Shown here piece after piece: positions 61,991 to 64,000 of a stretch of DNA of 64,000 bases. The stretch's first letter is position 1. Each line of letters starts with the position of its first letter. The DNA is from Hoplostethus atlanticus. Its lineage: Eukaryota > Chordata > Actinopteri > Trachichthyiformes > Trachichthyidae. The notes under the pieces were generated by a model. It had not been told where the DNA came from and ran no database searches. It worked only from the letters and a program-made list of their open reading frames with translations. Made by a program: the position numbers and the translations under genes. The stretch is from the NCBI GenBank assembly GCA_034670405.1, contig JAXDDX010000035.1, positions 3,481,001 through 3,545,000 of the forward strand, read 5' to 3'.

Positions 61991-64000
61991 GTCTTGGAGG
62001 AGGATAGCATGATATATGTGTCTCCAAACCACACTACATGATGTTATACACTTAGCATGGGAGTGAATTCTTCTCCTCTTACCGTAAGCTATGAATCAGA
62101 TCAGTTTAGGGTTATCAACAGCATGTTTAAGACACAGTGGAAAAAGAGGAGTTTGTGTTGTATCGTCATATTAGTGTCATGTTGGAATAGGTGTTATAAT
62201 CCACAAGGGCTGCCATCAACATAGGCAACCAAAAGAGGATGTCAGTGCTGTAACCCAACGATAATGAAAGATCAAGTGCTTCAACTACACAGGGCTAACT
62301 TAGCCTTGTACCCCATTGTTGTCTACTACTAATGAAGGATGGACAAACAAAGACACACATACACATATGGTAAGGTGCTGTTATCCAGGGCTAATGAATG
62401 TGTTGCCCAGGACGAGACCCATTATCATTACCCCCGCATTGCACGAACATTTTGATTACAATGTCTTGCGTGCGTCGTCCCGGAGTGGCATCTTGGAGGG
62501 CAATCGCACGACATTGACACTGAACAGAATGTGACATTCTCAACTGCCGTAAGGGATATCTCACTCTCCACGGAGAGAAGCCTTCACCGGAGAAGACATT
62601 TGGAAGTCATCTGCATCTAAAATAAGCAGGCTCAACTCAAGCACAGCACTGATGCAGTGATGTCACTCATTCCCCGCACAGCCTTGATAACTCCTCCTCG
62701 TGACCTTCTTACTAAATATAGCATTTTACGTATTGATTTGGGGACGCGGTGCATTTATGGCATGCTTGTCCCATAATGACCTATTTCAACAGATTGCGTG
62801 GAGTGAAGCAGTCTTCTTCTGGATTCTTTGTCTTCAGGCTGCAGGAGAAAGAATCTCGAGCCACAGGTTCTTAGCGGAGGCAGACATAACATACCTTGGG
62901 TTGATTGCATTGGCTGTTTATGCCCAGCTACTAATTCCTCTAATGACTACACGATGGTCTCTTGGCAACATGAGTGCATGTGTCTCTTCTTCTTCTGTGT
63001 GAGTTCATATTAAAACATGGGTTTTATGAAGTTTTTATCACAGCAGTGATGAGCCGCGTATGCTATCAAGGCAGTCAGGAGATGTTTTATGTCGACACGG
63101 TGCAAAGCTGTGAGATTGCTAGAACTAACTGGGCCTGCGAGCAGCGTGATAGAGTATGGATCGTTTACAGTGTTGTACTTCACTGGTATTAAAGTGTGGC
63201 AATGGGGAAAAAGGCCAATGAAAGCTTGGCAAAAGATGGCTCAAATTCCATCTGTGTGTACACCATGCCAGCAGGCAGGCTTCCCATTAGACTGAATGAC
63301 TGGCAATGATTGAGATCATGGCTCTAACACGCTTCGTTATCTCTCAGTATAGTATTGCAAGAGGGAGGGGCATCAACAGATCACTGCTATGCTGTCCTTG
63401 GCAGCTGAGATCCAGGTCTACTGTTGGTGTTGTATCAAAACAATAAAAACATTACAAGCCCAAACACCTCACTAGTTGTCTCTCCCATAAACACAGCTGC
63501 CCTGTGAAAGGACTGCCAAAAACTGTCTTGCGTTGTCAGTTAAATGTTAAAAGTATGCTCTAGGTCCTGTCGTGTGCGAGTGTGTGCGTGTGCATTCATG
63601 TGTGTGAAGGCATATGACGGAGGAGACTTTTTGCATTCACCAACAATGTCAGTGTCAGGAAAACACCACATTACATTCTCATTCATTTCAACAAAACTCA
63701 TTTATCTGCCCTCCCACCCCCACCCATGTTCATTTCAGGATTCTGACCTCAGTGGAAGTAATTTATCCAAAAAGACTTTCTACAACAGTATTGCCATCGG
63801 GCTGAGAGATTCCTATCATCCATATGGCCATACCCCATTCATCGACCTTCCAAGGAGTGCCACAATCAAGCCTTTGTGGTACCTGGCTTGTCTGTCATCT
63901 CCCTGGTTCTGCTGATATGGGCCTCGTGCTGAGAGCGTGGTCTCCCCATACACAGCACTAAGCGCTGGCTAATTGAGCTTGTCCAGCCAGAACCTGTTAG

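Larger units (their letters stand above)
57187..64000 (+). other. ephb2: ephb2 intron 3 (part 2), to window end
   Basis: No exon is recognisable. Contents include a small palindrome at 57973-57991, GA-rich tracts at 58850-58920 and 61895-61990, a repeat-like segment with a perfect hairpin at 59200-59420 and otherwise unique AT-rich sequence. Frames near 62700-63000 and 63544-63915 have no domain or splice-site support. The next Eph exon (rest of the Cys-rich region) must lie beyond 64000 or has been missed. Confidence 0.6.

Noticed and set aside
62700-63002. 100-codon hydrophobic + frame
   Set aside because: Considered as a small membrane protein, but there is no known family, no upstream promoter signal and no splice context within the Eph intron.
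50260-64000. Search for ephb2 exon 4 (rest of the cysteine-rich region)
   Set aside because: No stretch with the expected cysteine spacing between good splice sites was found.

Overview
The window looks like ray-finned fish (teleost) genomic DNA. The one protein-coding locus I can identify is a vertebrate Eph receptor gene split by very long introns. Around it lie typical fish repeats: a decayed Tc1-like transposon, tRNA-derived SINE copies, hAT-like MITEs and many long GA/CA/GATA microsatellites. Nothing looks bacterial or viral.

Gene content: two exons of an EphB2 receptor tyrosine kinase gene (ephb2; I cannot tell which teleost duplicate) lie on the + strand. Exon 2 (41053-41132) encodes the start of the mature ectodomain. 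Exon 3 (49575-50259) encodes almost the whole ephrin-binding domain and the start of the cysteine-rich region. Reading phase, splice sites and cysteine pattern agree with the Eph family. Exon 1 (signal peptide) was not found, so positions 1-41052 are most simply intron 1, though an undetected exon or some upstream sequence cannot be excluded. Exon 4 was not found either, so intron 3 runs from 50260 to the window end.

Layout: 1-41052 is noncoding sequence with microsatellites, SINE and MITE copies, a foldback element at 30.9-31.1 kb and AT-rich homeodomain-motif clusters that could be enhancers. 41133-49574 is intron 2 and holds a striking nested hairpin at 45.9 kb. 50260-64000 is intron 3 and holds a broken Tc1-like transposase at about 56.1-57.2 kb.

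Most notable observations: (1) exon 2 is 15 nt longer at its donor end than the EphB exon architecture I know, adding residues TSDNS just before the conserved [10 protein letters not shown] block; (2) a 14-bp plus 6-bp nested hairpin in intron 2; (3) a long foldback element in intron 1; (4) several possible conserved noncoding elements. I did not find a clearly new biological system. No database search or alignment could be run, so family assignments rest on recognised motifs.
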